A stretch of 64,000 nucleotides of DNA from Bog-532 sp963830385. Lineage in GTDB: Bacteria; Actinomycetota; Actinomycetes; Streptosporangiales; Streptosporangiaceae. Below, one piece after another: positions 25,382 through 34,342 of this stretch. The position numbers and the translations under genes were made by a program. A model generated the notes under the pieces. The model did not search any database. It saw only the letters and a program-made list of their open reading frames with translations, and was not told the DNA's origin. The stretch covers positions 186,001 to 250,000 of the forward strand of contig CAWHMD010000004.1 in NCBI GenBank assembly GCA_963830385.1, given 5' to 3'. Position 1 is the first letter of the stretch. Every line of letters begins with the position of its first letter.

Positions 25382-27820
25382 GTGCGCAAGCCATTGATTC
25401 CATTGAATCAGTTCGTGCTCAAAATTCATAGCCGATGTGATCTTGCCTGCGATCATTGCTATGTATACGAAAGCCCGGACGAGAGCTGGCGCACGCAGCC
25501 CAAGATGATGTCCGATGCAGTAACTCTGAAGACGGCCGAGCGGATTGCCGAGCATGTTGCCCAGCATGACCTCGACGCCGTTCAGATCGTACTGCACGGC
25601 GGTGAGCCATTGCTCGTCGGACCGCGCTCCATGCGGGAAATCATCGGTCGGCTACATTCAGCTTTGGCGAGCAAATGTCGTCTCGATCTGCGAATCCATA
25701 CCAACGGTATTCGTCTGAATGAACAGTTTTGTGAGCTGTTCGCCGAGTACGGCGTCAAGGTCGGTATCTCACTGGACGGCGATCAGACGGCCAACGATCG
25801 TCATCGTCGTTATGCGGACGGTCGCAGCAGTTACGGGCACGTGACCCGTGCCATCGGACTGCTGCAGACCGAGCGCTTCCGGCCACTGTTCGCCGGGCTT
25901 CTCTGCACGATCGACATCGCCAACGATCCGATCGTGGTCTACGACGCATTAATGTCGTTGCGGCCGCCGCGGGTGGACTTCCTGCTGCCCCACGCCACCT
26001 GGGACGACCCGCCGGTCCGGACTCAAGCTGCGGGCAGTGAGTACGCGGACTGGCTGATCGCCATCTTTAACCGCTGGCTGGCGGACGGGCAGCCGTTCGG
26101 GATCCGGACGTTTGAGTCGATCATCTCGACGCTGACGGGGGGACCACCGCTCACCGAAGCGCTGGGGCTGACGCCATCGGATCTGGCCGTGGTCGAGACC
26201 GATGGCAGCTACGAGCAGGTCGACTCGCTCAAGAAAGCGTTCAGCGGGGCCCCGGAGACCGGGCTCAACGTGTTCGCTGATCCGCTGGACACCGTGGCGC
26301 GCCATCCCGGGATCGTCGCCCGGCAGCAGGGCCTGGCCGGCTTGTCCGAGACCTGCCAGGCCTGTCCGGTCGTCACCAGTTGTGGTGGCGGTCTCTACAC
26401 CCACCGGTACGGCTCGGCCGCAGGAAGTGGCCCGGCACCCCGGTATTTCCAGACCACCGGCTTTGCCTATCCATCCGTCTACTGCCCCGACCTGTTCACG
26501 CTGATCACCCACATCGAGAGCCGGCTGGCCGATGTGGGACGGGACCAGCAGGAGACCATGAACCACACCATCAGCGACAGCAACTTCCGGGCGCTGGCGG
26601 CGGGCTTCGGCGAGGCGGACGCCGTCGCTCAGCTCATCGAGGCGCAGCAGAGCGTGCGGCGGGCCCTGCTCGCGGGGGTGTATCAGGCCGGCAGCTCGTC
26701 GGCTGCCGTCCCGGAACTGGCCCGGCAGGCCGTGCGAGACGCATGGGCCGTTCTGGCCACGGTCGACCAGGTCGGCCCCGACGTGCTGAACCAAGTGCTC
26801 GCCCATCCGTACGTGCGGACCTGGGCCGTCCGGTGCCTCGAGCAGCTGAGGAGCACAGCGTCTCCGGACCCGGCTGAGGCCGGGCCACGGCAACTTCCGG
26901 ACCTTGCCCAGGACCTCGGACATTTCGGTGCGATCGCCGCGGTGGCCGCGATCCGCGCTTCGTCGCCCGCCAAGGTGACCGTCCCGGTGGTGGACGGTGC
27001 GGTGCACCTGCCGACCCTGGGCCGCCTGCTGATCGGCTCAGATCCTGAGCAGCTGAACAGCCGGGCCGCTCTCGTGGTGGTCGACGGCGGAGTCGCCGAC
27101 GTTCACGTAGGCGACCGCACCTGGACACTCGAGCTGGCCGGCATCGAACGCGGGTCGCCTGATTGGGAACCGGTCCGGAAGCTGCGTGCCGGCGACGCCT
27201 GCGTGGCGCTGGAGGACACCGACCCGTACCGCAATTGTCATCAGTGGCCCGCTGCGCCTCGTCTCACCGACCGCGAGTTCGCCCAGTGGGAATTGTCCTT
27301 CCAAGATGCCTGGCGCATCATCGAGACCGATCACCGCGCTTACGCCCCGGGCCTAGCCGCCGGGCTGAGCGTGCTGATGCCGCTGCAGGCCGGACCGGAC
27401 GGCAAGGACATCAGCGCGGCCGCCCGGCAGGCGTTCGGCGCCGTGGGGGCAGCCCTGCCCGACGATCCAGTAACGCTGGCGCTGCTCCTCATTCACGAGT
27501 TCCAGCACGTGAAGCTGGGTGCTGTCCTGGATCTCTACGACCTGTTCGATCCATCCGACAACCGGCTGTACCACGCTCCTTGGCGGGAAGACCCACGGCC
27601 GTTCGAGGGTCTGTTCCAGGGCACCTACGCCCACCTCGCGGTGTCGGAATTCTGGCGGGTACGTGCACAGCTGGCAATGGGATCCGCCGCCGGGGAGGCC
27701 AGTCAGCGCTACCACCGCTGGCACGCTCACACGCGGAACGCGATCGACACGCTGGCGGGCTCGGGGACGCTGACTCCGCTCGGCGCACAGTTCGTCGAGC
27801 ACATGCGTCAATCTGTCTAA
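25382..27820 (+). CDS. fxsB: FxsB: radical SAM/SPASM cyclophane maturase fused to an HExxH domain
   Basis: 812 residues from a GTG. The radical SAM core (about 8-230) has the SAM-cluster motif C19-x3-C23-x2-C26 in RCDLACDHCYVY, and LHGGEPLL binds SAM. A SPASM-like auxiliary cluster follows with C325, C328, C334 and C368 (CQACPVVTSCGGG and SVYCPDLF). The C-terminal 400 residues hold LLIHEFQHVKLGAVLDLYDL with an HExxH site (His705, Glu706, His709), typical of zinc peptidases and fused to FxsB in many actinomycetes. It would cross-link FxsA at its C-terminal FSSSI motif, and the HExxH part may cut or further modify it. It directly follows fxsA in an operon-like arrangement. Confidence 0.93.
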   Translation: MRKPLIPLNQFVLKIHSRCDLACDHCYVYESPDESWRTQPKMMSDAVTLKTAERIAEHVAQHDLDAVQIVLHGGEPLLVGPRSMREIIGRLHSALASKCRLDLRIHTNGIRLNEQFCELFAEYGVKVGISLDGDQTANDRHRRYADGRSSYGHVTRAIGLLQTERFRPLFAGLLCTIDIANDPIVVYDALMSLRPPRVDFLLPHATWDDPPVRTQAAGSEYADWLIAIFNRWLADGQPFGIRTFESIISTLTGGPPLTEALGLTPSDLAVVETDGSYEQVDSLKKAFSGAPETGLNVFADPLDTVARHPGIVARQQGLAGLSETCQACPVVTSCGGGLYTHRYGSAAGSGPAPRYFQTTGFAYPSVYCPDLFTLITHIESRLADVGRDQQETMNHTISDSNFRALAAGFGEADAVAQLIEAQQSVRRALLAGVYQAGSSSAAVPELARQAVRDAWAVLATVDQVGPDVLNQVLAHPYVRTWAVRCLEQLRSTASPDPAEAGPRQLPDLAQDLGHFGAIAAVAAIRASSPAKVTVPVVDGAVHLPTLGRLLIGSDPEQLNSRAALVVVDGGVADVHVGDRTWTLELAGIERGSPDWEPVRKLRAGDACVALEDTDPYRNCHQWPAAPRLTDREFAQWELSFQDAWRIIETDHRAYAPGLAAGLSVLMPLQAGPDGKDISAAARQAFGAVGAALPDDPVTLALLLIHEFQHVKLGAVLDLYDLFDPSDNRLYHAPWREDPRPFEGLFQGTYAHLAVSEFWRVRAQLAMGSAAGEASQRYHRWHAHTRNAIDTLAGSGTLTPLGAQFVEHMRQSV

Positions 27821-27823
27821 TTT

Positions 27824-27907
27824 GAGACAGCTGGGAACGCCAGAGTTTACTCTGAGACGTGAGTAAACAAAAGAAATAAGAGTGACCTGATTTAGCTAAA
27901 CTGTCTC
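27824..27907. promoter_or_regulatory. nested inverted repeats between fxsB and fxsC
   Basis: An AT-rich stretch holds three symmetric elements: GTTTACTC (27845-27852) with GAGTAAAC (27861-27868) around an 8-base loop, the palindrome TTTAGCTAAA (27891-27900), and an outer pair GAGACAG (27824-27830) / CTGTCTC (27901-27907). They could form a terminator for fxsAB, or an operator and internal promoter for fxsCT. The lack of a U-tract and the presence of separate palindromes favour a regulatory site. Confidence 0.45.
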
Positions 27908-28023
27908 GCTGCGCCGGGTATTCGGACTCTGGCTGCTTACCGAAAAGTCCTATATCATCACTTCCTCAGGTGCCGCCGCGGGCCGAAAACGTCCCGGCGA
28001 AGCTTTAGGGGAGGTCGGCTGAC

Positions 28024-29328
28024 GTGCAGCTCGACGGGGGCAGTGAATCGGTGATTCCAAGCCACCAGAATCGGCCGTATTTTTTTCTCAGCTACGCTCG
28101 CACGCCTAAGCGTGACCCAGCCGATAAAACCGATCCGGACCGCTGGGTGTACAAGCTCTACAAGGACTTGTGCGATGAAATTTTACAAATGACCGATGCC
28201 CAGCCCGGTGAGGCTGGGTTCATGGACCGGGACAGCAAGCTCGGCTCCGAATGGTCGCCCGATCTGATGAGCGCGCTCAAGGCATGCCGGGTCTTCGTCC
28301 CGCTTTACTCTCGTCGCTATTTTGAAAGCGACAATTGCGGCCGGGAATGGTTTGCATTCGCGCGCCGGGAGGTCATCCACCGCGCCGAAGACGGTGGCGG
28401 CGCCAGCGCCATCGCGCCGGCCCTGTGGACGAGGCTGGACCGGGACCACATGCCCGAGGTGGCCAGGTCCTTTCAGTACGACCACACCGATCTCGGCGCC
28501 CGTTACTGCGCCGAGGGCTTCTACGGGATCATGAAGCTGCGTAACTATCGCGCGGACTATCAGCGCGCGGTCCACCGCCTCGCCGAGCGCATCATCGAGA
28601 TCGGTGACCGCAGCGTGGCGTACGCGGACGACGACGTCCAGGACATGGAGCGCAAGGACTTCGAATCCTTGCCCAGCGCCTTCGGCCCCGCCAGCGCCCG
28701 TCGGACCTCGAACGGCCAGCTGCAGATCTCGGTCCTGGCGCACGACACGTCGACACTGCCGCCCGGGCGGGCCAGTGACTACTACGGGCAGAGTCCGCAT
28801 CGCTGGAGCCCGTACCGGCCCACCTATCCTCGCCCGCTCGCCGATTACGCAGTCGAACTGGCGAAAAAGTGCCTGGATTGCGAGCCGCGATTCGAGGCAT
28901 TCGAAAACGATACGCCGACCCAGACCGGGCTGACTCCACCCGGCCTTTGCTTGGTGGACGCCTGGGTCGCCCTTTCTGATTCGCATGTGGAACGGCTGAA
29001 CGCGCTGAATCAGATCACCGAGCCCTGGGTCAGCATTCTGGTGCCGTGGAACAGTCAGGACGAGGGAATGAATGCGGCTGCTAAAGACATCCGCCAGAAA
29101 CTGCACCAGCATCTGCCACGTAAACTCGACGGCGTGCCACGGCGGTGCCGGATGGCGGCCGACGGTATTCCCACCATGGGAGATTTCAGTCAGCTGCTGC
29201 CTGAAATGACGATGATCATGCTGAAACGATTCCGCAAAAGCGCCCCGGCCCATCCGCCTGAAGGGCCGGCGCTGGGCCGCCCGCGGCTGCGTCAAGCCGT
29301 TCCCGACGATTTCGGAGGTGCACGATGA
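28024..29328 (+). CDS. fxsC: FxsC: TIR-like protein of the Fxs system
   Basis: 434 residues from a GTG with GGGGAGG upstream. The first 140 residues are a TIR domain: PYFFLSYAR (strand A, about 18-26), GFMDRDSKLGSEWSPDLMSALKACR (broken as about 66-90), VFVPLYSRRYFESDNCGREWF, where Cys105 and Glu108 fall in the SxxCxxE position that holds the catalytic Glu of NAD-cleaving TIRs. The remaining 290 residues resemble the family-specific FxsC C-terminus (including a region about 320-400 that looks like a second alpha/beta domain, VDAWVALSDSHVERLN). NADase activity is plausible but unproven. It overlaps fxsT by four bases (ATGA), so the two proteins are made together and probably interact. Confidence 0.88.
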   Translation: MQLDGGSESVIPSHQNRPYFFLSYARTPKRDPADKTDPDRWVYKLYKDLCDEILQMTDAQPGEAGFMDRDSKLGSEWSPDLMSALKACRVFVPLYSRRYFESDNCGREWFAFARREVIHRAEDGGGASAIAPALWTRLDRDHMPEVARSFQYDHTDLGARYCAEGFYGIMKLRNYRADYQRAVHRLAERIIEIGDRSVAYADDDVQDMERKDFESLPSAFGPASARRTSNGQLQISVLAHDTSTLPPGRASDYYGQSPHRWSPYRPTYPRPLADYAVELAKKCLDCEPRFEAFENDTPTQTGLTPPGLCLVDAWVALSDSHVERLNALNQITEPWVSILVPWNSQDEGMNAAAKDIRQKLHQHLPRKLDGVPRRCRMAADGIPTMGDFSQLLPEMTMIMLKRFRKSAPAHPPEGPALGRPRLRQAVPDDFGGAR

Positions 29329-32300
29329 GCGACTCGGGTCCGGGCCAGATCATCACGTTCTATTCCTACAAAGGCGGGACCGGCCGCACGATGGCCATGG
29401 CCAATGTGGCCTGGATCATCGCCAGCAATGGGAAGCGAGTGCTGACGGTCGACTGGGACCTGGAATCACCGGGGCTGCACAAGTTCTTTCATCCGTTCCT
29501 CGATCCGTCGACGGTGGAGGCCACCCCGGGTGTCATCGAGATCATCAATGACTACGCGGCCGCGGCCACCAGCTACGGGCCACGGAGCGACGACTGGTAC
29601 CTGGAGTGCGCCCGGGTGGACCGGCACGCGGTCTCGCTGGACTGGACGTTCCCGGAGGGTGGCCGCCTGGACTTCCTGTCGGCCGGGCGGCAGAACCGGG
29701 ACTACTCATCGGCCGTCTGCTCGCTGGACTGGGACAACTTCTACGACCGGCTGGGTGGCGGCCGGTTCTTCCGCGCGCTGCGCGACGACATGAAGCGCAA
29801 CTACGACTACGTGCTGATCGACAGCCGCACCGGGTTGTCCGACGTGGCCGACATCTGCACGATCGAGCTACCCGACGTGCTGACCGTCTGCTTCACGCTC
29901 AGCGACCAGAGCATCGAGGGTGCGGCCAACGTGGCCCGGCAGATCAGCGGCCGCTACCGGGAGCGCAACATCCGGGTCCTGCCGGTCCCGATGCGCATCG
30001 AGGACGGCGAGAAGGAGAAGCTCGACGTCGGCCGGTCGCTGGCCCGCACCCGCTTCGAAGGCTTCCCCGCCGGGATGACCCAGGAGACCGCCGCCCTGTA
30101 CTGGGCGTCGGTAGAGGTGCCGTACAAGCCGTTCTACGCGTTCGAGGAGATCCTGGCCACGTTCGGCGACGATCCCGGTTCGCCCGCCTCGCTGCTGTCC
30201 TCGTTCGAGCGGATCACCGACTCGGTGACCGACGGCGAGATCTCCTCGATGCGACCGATCGCCGAGGAAGTGCGGCTGCAGTACAAGGAGATCTTCGCCC
30301 GGCGGCAGCCGTCGGTACTGACCCAGATCTACCTGAGCTACGCGCCCGAGGACCGGATGTGGGCCGATTGGATCGAGGCGGTACTGACCCGGGCGGGCTT
30401 CCGGGTCGTACCGCGCAGCACGATGGCCAGCGGGACGCCGATCGACGTCGAACTTCAGGCCGAGCGGGAGTTCCAGGGTGCCCCTCGGGCCGTTGCCGTG
30501 CTCACTTCCGCCTACATGCATTCGGCCGAGGGCCGGGCCGCCTGGAAAGCTCTGTCGGCGGCGGATGCGGCCGGGACGCACCGCCAGTTTGCCCCGGTCC
30601 GCGTCACCGATGTCCGAATCACGGAGCCGTTCACCGACCATCAGGTCTTCGACCTGGCCCGGATGGACGAGGACCAGGCCGCCGCGAAGCTCCTGTGGGC
30701 CCTGGACCGGCCGGTCCAGCCGCTGGGCGGCAGTCCCGCTTCGGCCGAAAAGCCACGGTTCCCGGGCCGGGTCCCCCCGATCTGGAACGTGCCGGCCCGC
30801 AACGCCGACTTCACCGGGCGGGCCGCCATCCTGGAACGGATCCGGGACAAGCTGGCCGGTGGCGGTACCGCGACGGTGGTCGCGCTGGCGCTCCACGGGC
30901 TCGGCGGAGTGGGCAAGACCCAGCTGGCGCTCGAGTACGCGCACCGGTTCATGGCCGACTACGACCTCGTCTGGTGGATACCTTCCGAACGGGCCGACGA
31001 GATCAGCGGCGCCCTCGCGGACCTGGCGCGCAAGCTGGGCCTCAAGGTCGGCGACAACGTGGCCGAGGCCGCGGAGGCCGCTCTGGAGGAGTTGCGCCGG
31101 GAGACGGTCCCGCACTGGCTGCTGATCTTCGACAACGCTGATGACCCCAAGCAGGTCGAGCCGTACCTGCCCACCGGCTCCGGCCATGTGCTCATCACCT
31201 CGCGCGACCAGGCCTGGACGCACACCGCCGAGCCGATCGAGGTGGACCTCTTCACCGAGGAGGAGAGCGTCGCCCACCTGCTCCGCCACGTGCCCGACAT
31301 GGACGCGGCCGAGGCCCGGACGGTCGCCGAGGCACTGGGTAACCTGCCGCTGGCGGTGGAACAGGCGAGCGCGTGGCTGGAGCAGACCGGCATGCAGCCC
31401 CGCGACTACGTGGCTGAGCTGGCCACTCAGGCCACTCGGATCCTGGCTATGAACCAGCCGTCGGACTACCAGACACCGGTCGTTGCCACCTGGAACCTGT
31501 CCTTCGAGCGGCTCAAGGAACAGTCACCCGCGGCCGTGCGCCTGCTGCAGCTGCTGGCCTTTTTCAACCCAACTCCCATCTCCATGACACTGCTCTACCG
31601 AGAAGAGCTTTATTCGGTCGTCCTGTCGGCTGATGAGGCCATCCACGGGCAGATCATGCTGCCCCGGGTGATCCGCGACATCAGCCGGCTTGCGCTGATC
31701 AAGGTCGATCAGGCGAGTAGGTCGCTGCAGATCCACCGGCTGGTCCAAGCCGTGATCCGCTCCCAGCTCACCGACGAGGGGCAGCTGGCGGTCAGACACA
31801 ACGTGCACAAAGTACTGGCTGGGGCACGACCCGAGCAGGGCGATTCCGCCGACCCGGCCAACTGGCCCACTTACGAGCTCATCTGGCCTCACCTGGTGCC
31901 GTCGGTAGCCGAGGAATGTGACGAAGCCCGTACTCGCCAGCTGCTTATCGACTGGGTGCGCTACCAGTGGATACATGGAGAGTTCGAATCCTGCCTGCGC
32001 CTGGCCCAGCGTTTGCAGAACCTGTGGACCAACCGGCTGGGGCCGGATGATCCTCAGACTCTGAACCTGCAATTTCAGATGGCCAACGTACTTCGCAGCC
32101 AGGGCCGGTTCACCGAGGCGCGCGATCTGGACACTTATGTGCTCGAACGACAGCGAGAGGTGCTGGGAAACGAGCACCTGCTCACTCTGACCACCGCCAA
32201 CGGGCTGGGCGCGGACTTGCGGACCCTCGGTGAGTACCAGCTGGCCCTCGACCTGGACCGGCAGACCTACGAGAGCCTGAACGACCAGTTCGGCGAGGAT

Positions 32301-33251
32301 TTCGACCGGAGCCTGGTCGCCGCCCACAACCTGGCTTGCTCGATGCGCCTGACCGGCGACTACCGGGGGGCTCGCCGTCTCGACCAGGAAAACTATGACC
32401 GCTGCCGGGCCGTTCGCCAGCCGGATCACCCGGAAACGCTGCTGGCCGGATGGAGCCTGGCCAGCGACATGCGGCTGGAGGGTGACTTCCGGGATTCCGT
32501 GGAGTTGCTCCGGCAGATCTGGGAGAAGTACCAGCTGGTGCTCGGTGACGACTTGCCGGCCACGCTCCGCGCCGCCACCAGTCTGGCTGTCTCACTACGC
32601 AAGGCCGGTGAGCAGTCCGAGGCGATGAAGCTGGCCCTGGACACCTACGAACGCTACGAACGCCACTACAGCAGCAATTCACCCGAGTCCCAATTGTGCG
32701 CCATCAACTTGGCCTGTGACTTCGCTGCCGCGGGCAACATGGCGCGGGCGCTGACCCTGGTCACCGAAGTCAGAAGCGCGCTGGAGGCCAGCCTGAGAGC
32801 GGACCATCCGCACACGCTGGTGGCGACCAACAACCTGGCCTGCTACCTCCGCTGCGACGGGCGGCTGGACGAGGCGCTCAGGCTGACCGAGGACACGTTG
32901 CGGAGGATGCGCCGCCAGCTCGGCGAGATGCACCCTTACACGCTGGCGGCCGCGGTCAACCGGGCCAACTGTTACGGCGACGCCCGGGAGTACGCCGCGG
33001 CCGAGGCGCTCGAGCGGGAGACGATCTCCCGGCTGGAACAAGCCCTCGGGCCTGAGCACCCGGACACCCTGATCTGCCGGGCCAACCTTGTGATCACGCT
33101 ACGCGGAGCCGGCCAGGACCGGGAAGCCAAGGAGATGAAGGCGAAGATCCTGTCCGACTTCAGCCAGGTTCTCGGCACCGGCCACCCGGATGCGGTGCAG
33201 CTGCGCGAGGGCCAGCGCATCAATCGGGACCTGGAACCGCAGCCGTTCTGA
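29325..33251 (+). CDS. fxsT: FxsT: KGGTGRT ATPase / TIR / NB-ARC / TPR protein
   Basis: 1308 residues. (1) A ParA/MinD-like ATPase (about 8-300) with FYSYKGGTGRTMAMANVAW: the signature Lys16 is kept, but the usual P-loop Lys is Arg21; DYVLIDSRTGLSDVAD is the Walker B area. (2) A TIR domain (about 333-465) starting TQIYLSYAPEDRMW; the catalytic Glu position is Ala406 (GRAAW), so probably inactive. (3) An NB-ARC STAND ATPase with GLGGVGKTQLALEY (Lys531), HWLLIFDNADD, HVLITSRDQ and NLPLAVEQ. (4) About ten TPRs from about 850 to 1290 (VLRSQGRFTEARDLDTYVL and similar). This is the architecture of an immune-type signal receptor; in the Fxs family it is the conserved TPR partner. It ends 21 bp before a convergent hydrolase. 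Confidence 0.92.
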   Translation: MSDSGPGQIITFYSYKGGTGRTMAMANVAWIIASNGKRVLTVDWDLESPGLHKFFHPFLDPSTVEATPGVIEIINDYAAAATSYGPRSDDWYLECARVDRHAVSLDWTFPEGGRLDFLSAGRQNRDYSSAVCSLDWDNFYDRLGGGRFFRALRDDMKRNYDYVLIDSRTGLSDVADICTIELPDVLTVCFTLSDQSIEGAANVARQISGRYRERNIRVLPVPMRIEDGEKEKLDVGRSLARTRFEGFPAGMTQETAALYWASVEVPYKPFYAFEEILATFGDDPGSPASLLSSFERITDSVTDGEISSMRPIAEEVRLQYKEIFARRQPSVLTQIYLSYAPEDRMWADWIEAVLTRAGFRVVPRSTMASGTPIDVELQAEREFQGAPRAVAVLTSAYMHSAEGRAAWKALSAADAAGTHRQFAPVRVTDVRITEPFTDHQVFDLARMDEDQAAAKLLWALDRPVQPLGGSPASAEKPRFPGRVPPIWNVPARNADFTGRAAILERIRDKLAGGGTATVVALALHGLGGVGKTQLALEYAHRFMADYDLVWWIPSERADEISGALADLARKLGLKVGDNVAEAAEAALEELRRETVPHWLLIFDNADDPKQVEPYLPTGSGHVLITSRDQAWTHTAEPIEVDLFTEEESVAHLLRHVPDMDAAEARTVAEALGNLPLAVEQASAWLEQTGMQPRDYVAELATQATRILAMNQPSDYQTPVVATWNLSFERLKEQSPAAVRLLQLLAFFNPTPISMTLLYREELYSVVLSADEAIHGQIMLPRVIRDISRLALIKVDQASRSLQIHRLVQAVIRSQLTDEGQLAVRHNVHKVLAGARPEQGDSADPANWPTYELIWPHLVPSVAEECDEARTRQLLIDWVRYQWIHGEFESCLRLAQRLQNLWTNRLGPDDPQTLNLQFQMANVLRSQGRFTEARDLDTYVLERQREVLGNEHLLTLTTANGLGADLRTLGEYQLALDLDRQTYESLNDQFGEDFDRSLVAAHNLACSMRLTGDYRGARRLDQENYDRCRAVRQPDHPETLLAGWSLASDMRLEGDFRDSVELLRQIWEKYQLVLGDDLPATLRAATSLAVSLRKAGEQSEAMKLALDTYERYERHYSSNSPESQLCAINLACDFAAAGNMARALTLVTEVRSALEASLRADHPHTLVATNNLACYLRCDGRLDEALRLTEDTLRRMRRQLGEMHPYTLAAAVNRANCYGDAREYAAAEALERETISRLEQALGPEHPDTLICRANLVITLRGAGQDREAKEMKAKILSDFSQVLGTGHPDAVQLREGQRINRDLEPQPF

Positions 33252-33271
33252 TGGGAGGGAACTGGGCGGGA

Positions 33272-34153
33272 TCAGCCGCCTGTTCCCTCTGAGAGCCAGC
33301 GCAGGATGTCCGGCAGCACGTCCAGCGCCCCGAAGTGGGCCGCCCCCGCCTGCACGACGACGGCCGCATTGGGAATGCGGTCCGCCAGCCAGCGGGCGTG
33401 GCTGACCGGCGACAGGTTGTCGCTCGCCCCGTGCCAGAGCAGCACCGGGACCGTCACCGTAGCCGGTTCGAAGCCCCAGGGTGAGTAGAACGCGAGCGCG
33501 TCGTCGATCCAGCCGAATGCCGAGGTCCGAAGGGCTTCCGCGTAGGTCTCCAGCAACATCGAGCGGATACCCCGGTCGGCGACGACCCGCTGGTCCGGGT
33601 CGGGCAGGTCGGCCTGCAGGCTCCGCAGCAGGCTGGCGGGGTCGGCCCGGACCGCGACAGCAGCCGCCTCGGTGCGGGCCGCGAGCCCCGCGTACCCGTC
33701 GGCCGCGGCCGTGTACTCGGCCACGTTGGACTGGTTCATCCCGTCGAACCAGTCGAGACCCTCGGCTTCCCGGGGGGCCAGCCCGACGAGGACAGCCGCT
33801 CTGGTCACGCGGTCTGCGAGCAGGGCCGCGCAGGCTAGCGCGTGTGGCCCGCCGCCGGACCGGCCGACGACTGCGAACTTGCCCAGGCCGTAGGCGTCGG
33901 CGATGGCCAGCACGTCGGCGGCCGCGTCGGCCACCCGTCGGCCTTCGTGGCGGTCGGATTCGCCGTACCCGGGTCGGTCGAAGGCGATGAGCCGCACGCC
34001 GAGGCGGTGGAGGACGGCGGGGCGGGGGTGCGGCCCCAGCCGGCTTCCCGGTGTCCCGTGCAGCAGGAAGAGGGGTTTTCCCTCCGGGTCGCCGTACACC
34101 TGGGTGGACAATTGCCGGCCGTCGGGGGCCTTCACCTGATAACTCAAGATCAA
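33272..34153 (-). CDS. alpha/beta hydrolase
   Basis: 293 residues. The oxyanion loop is LFLLHGTPGSRLG (about 28-40), with strand AFDRPGYGESD, nucleophile elbow VVGRSGGGPHALA (Ser at about 100), acid in LLWHGASDNLSP (about 238) and His in AGAAHFGAL (about 270). It resembles the general hydrolase/epoxide hydrolase group widespread in actinomycetes; the substrate is unknown. It converges with fxsT and faces away from the Fxs genes, so is unlikely to belong to that system. Confidence 0.85.
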   Translation of the reverse strand: MILSYQVKAPDGRQLSTQVYGDPEGKPLFLLHGTPGSRLGPHPRPAVLHRLGVRLIAFDRPGYGESDRHEGRRVADAAADVLAIADAYGLGKFAVVGRSGGGPHALACAALLADRVTRAAVLVGLAPREAEGLDWFDGMNQSNVAEYTAAADGYAGLAARTEAAAVAVRADPASLLRSLQADLPDPDQRVVADRGIRSMLLETYAEALRTSAFGWIDDALAFYSPWGFEPATVTVPVLLWHGASDNLSPVSHARWLADRIPNAAVVVQAGAAHFGALDVLPDILRWLSEGTGG

Positions 34154-34342
34154 TTCCTGCCGTTTTCACACCGTTTGTAACAGATAAACCAATTCATCAT
34201 CGGTATGGTGCCGCCGATAAGCAACGGTGGAAGGCCCTCGAAGCGAAACGGTCAGCCCGCTGTGGCGCTCGGCGCTGTCGCCTGCCTGGGGTGCCCTGCT
34301 CGTCGGCCGCTGGCCCGGCCACGGACAGGATCGCCAGCGGCC

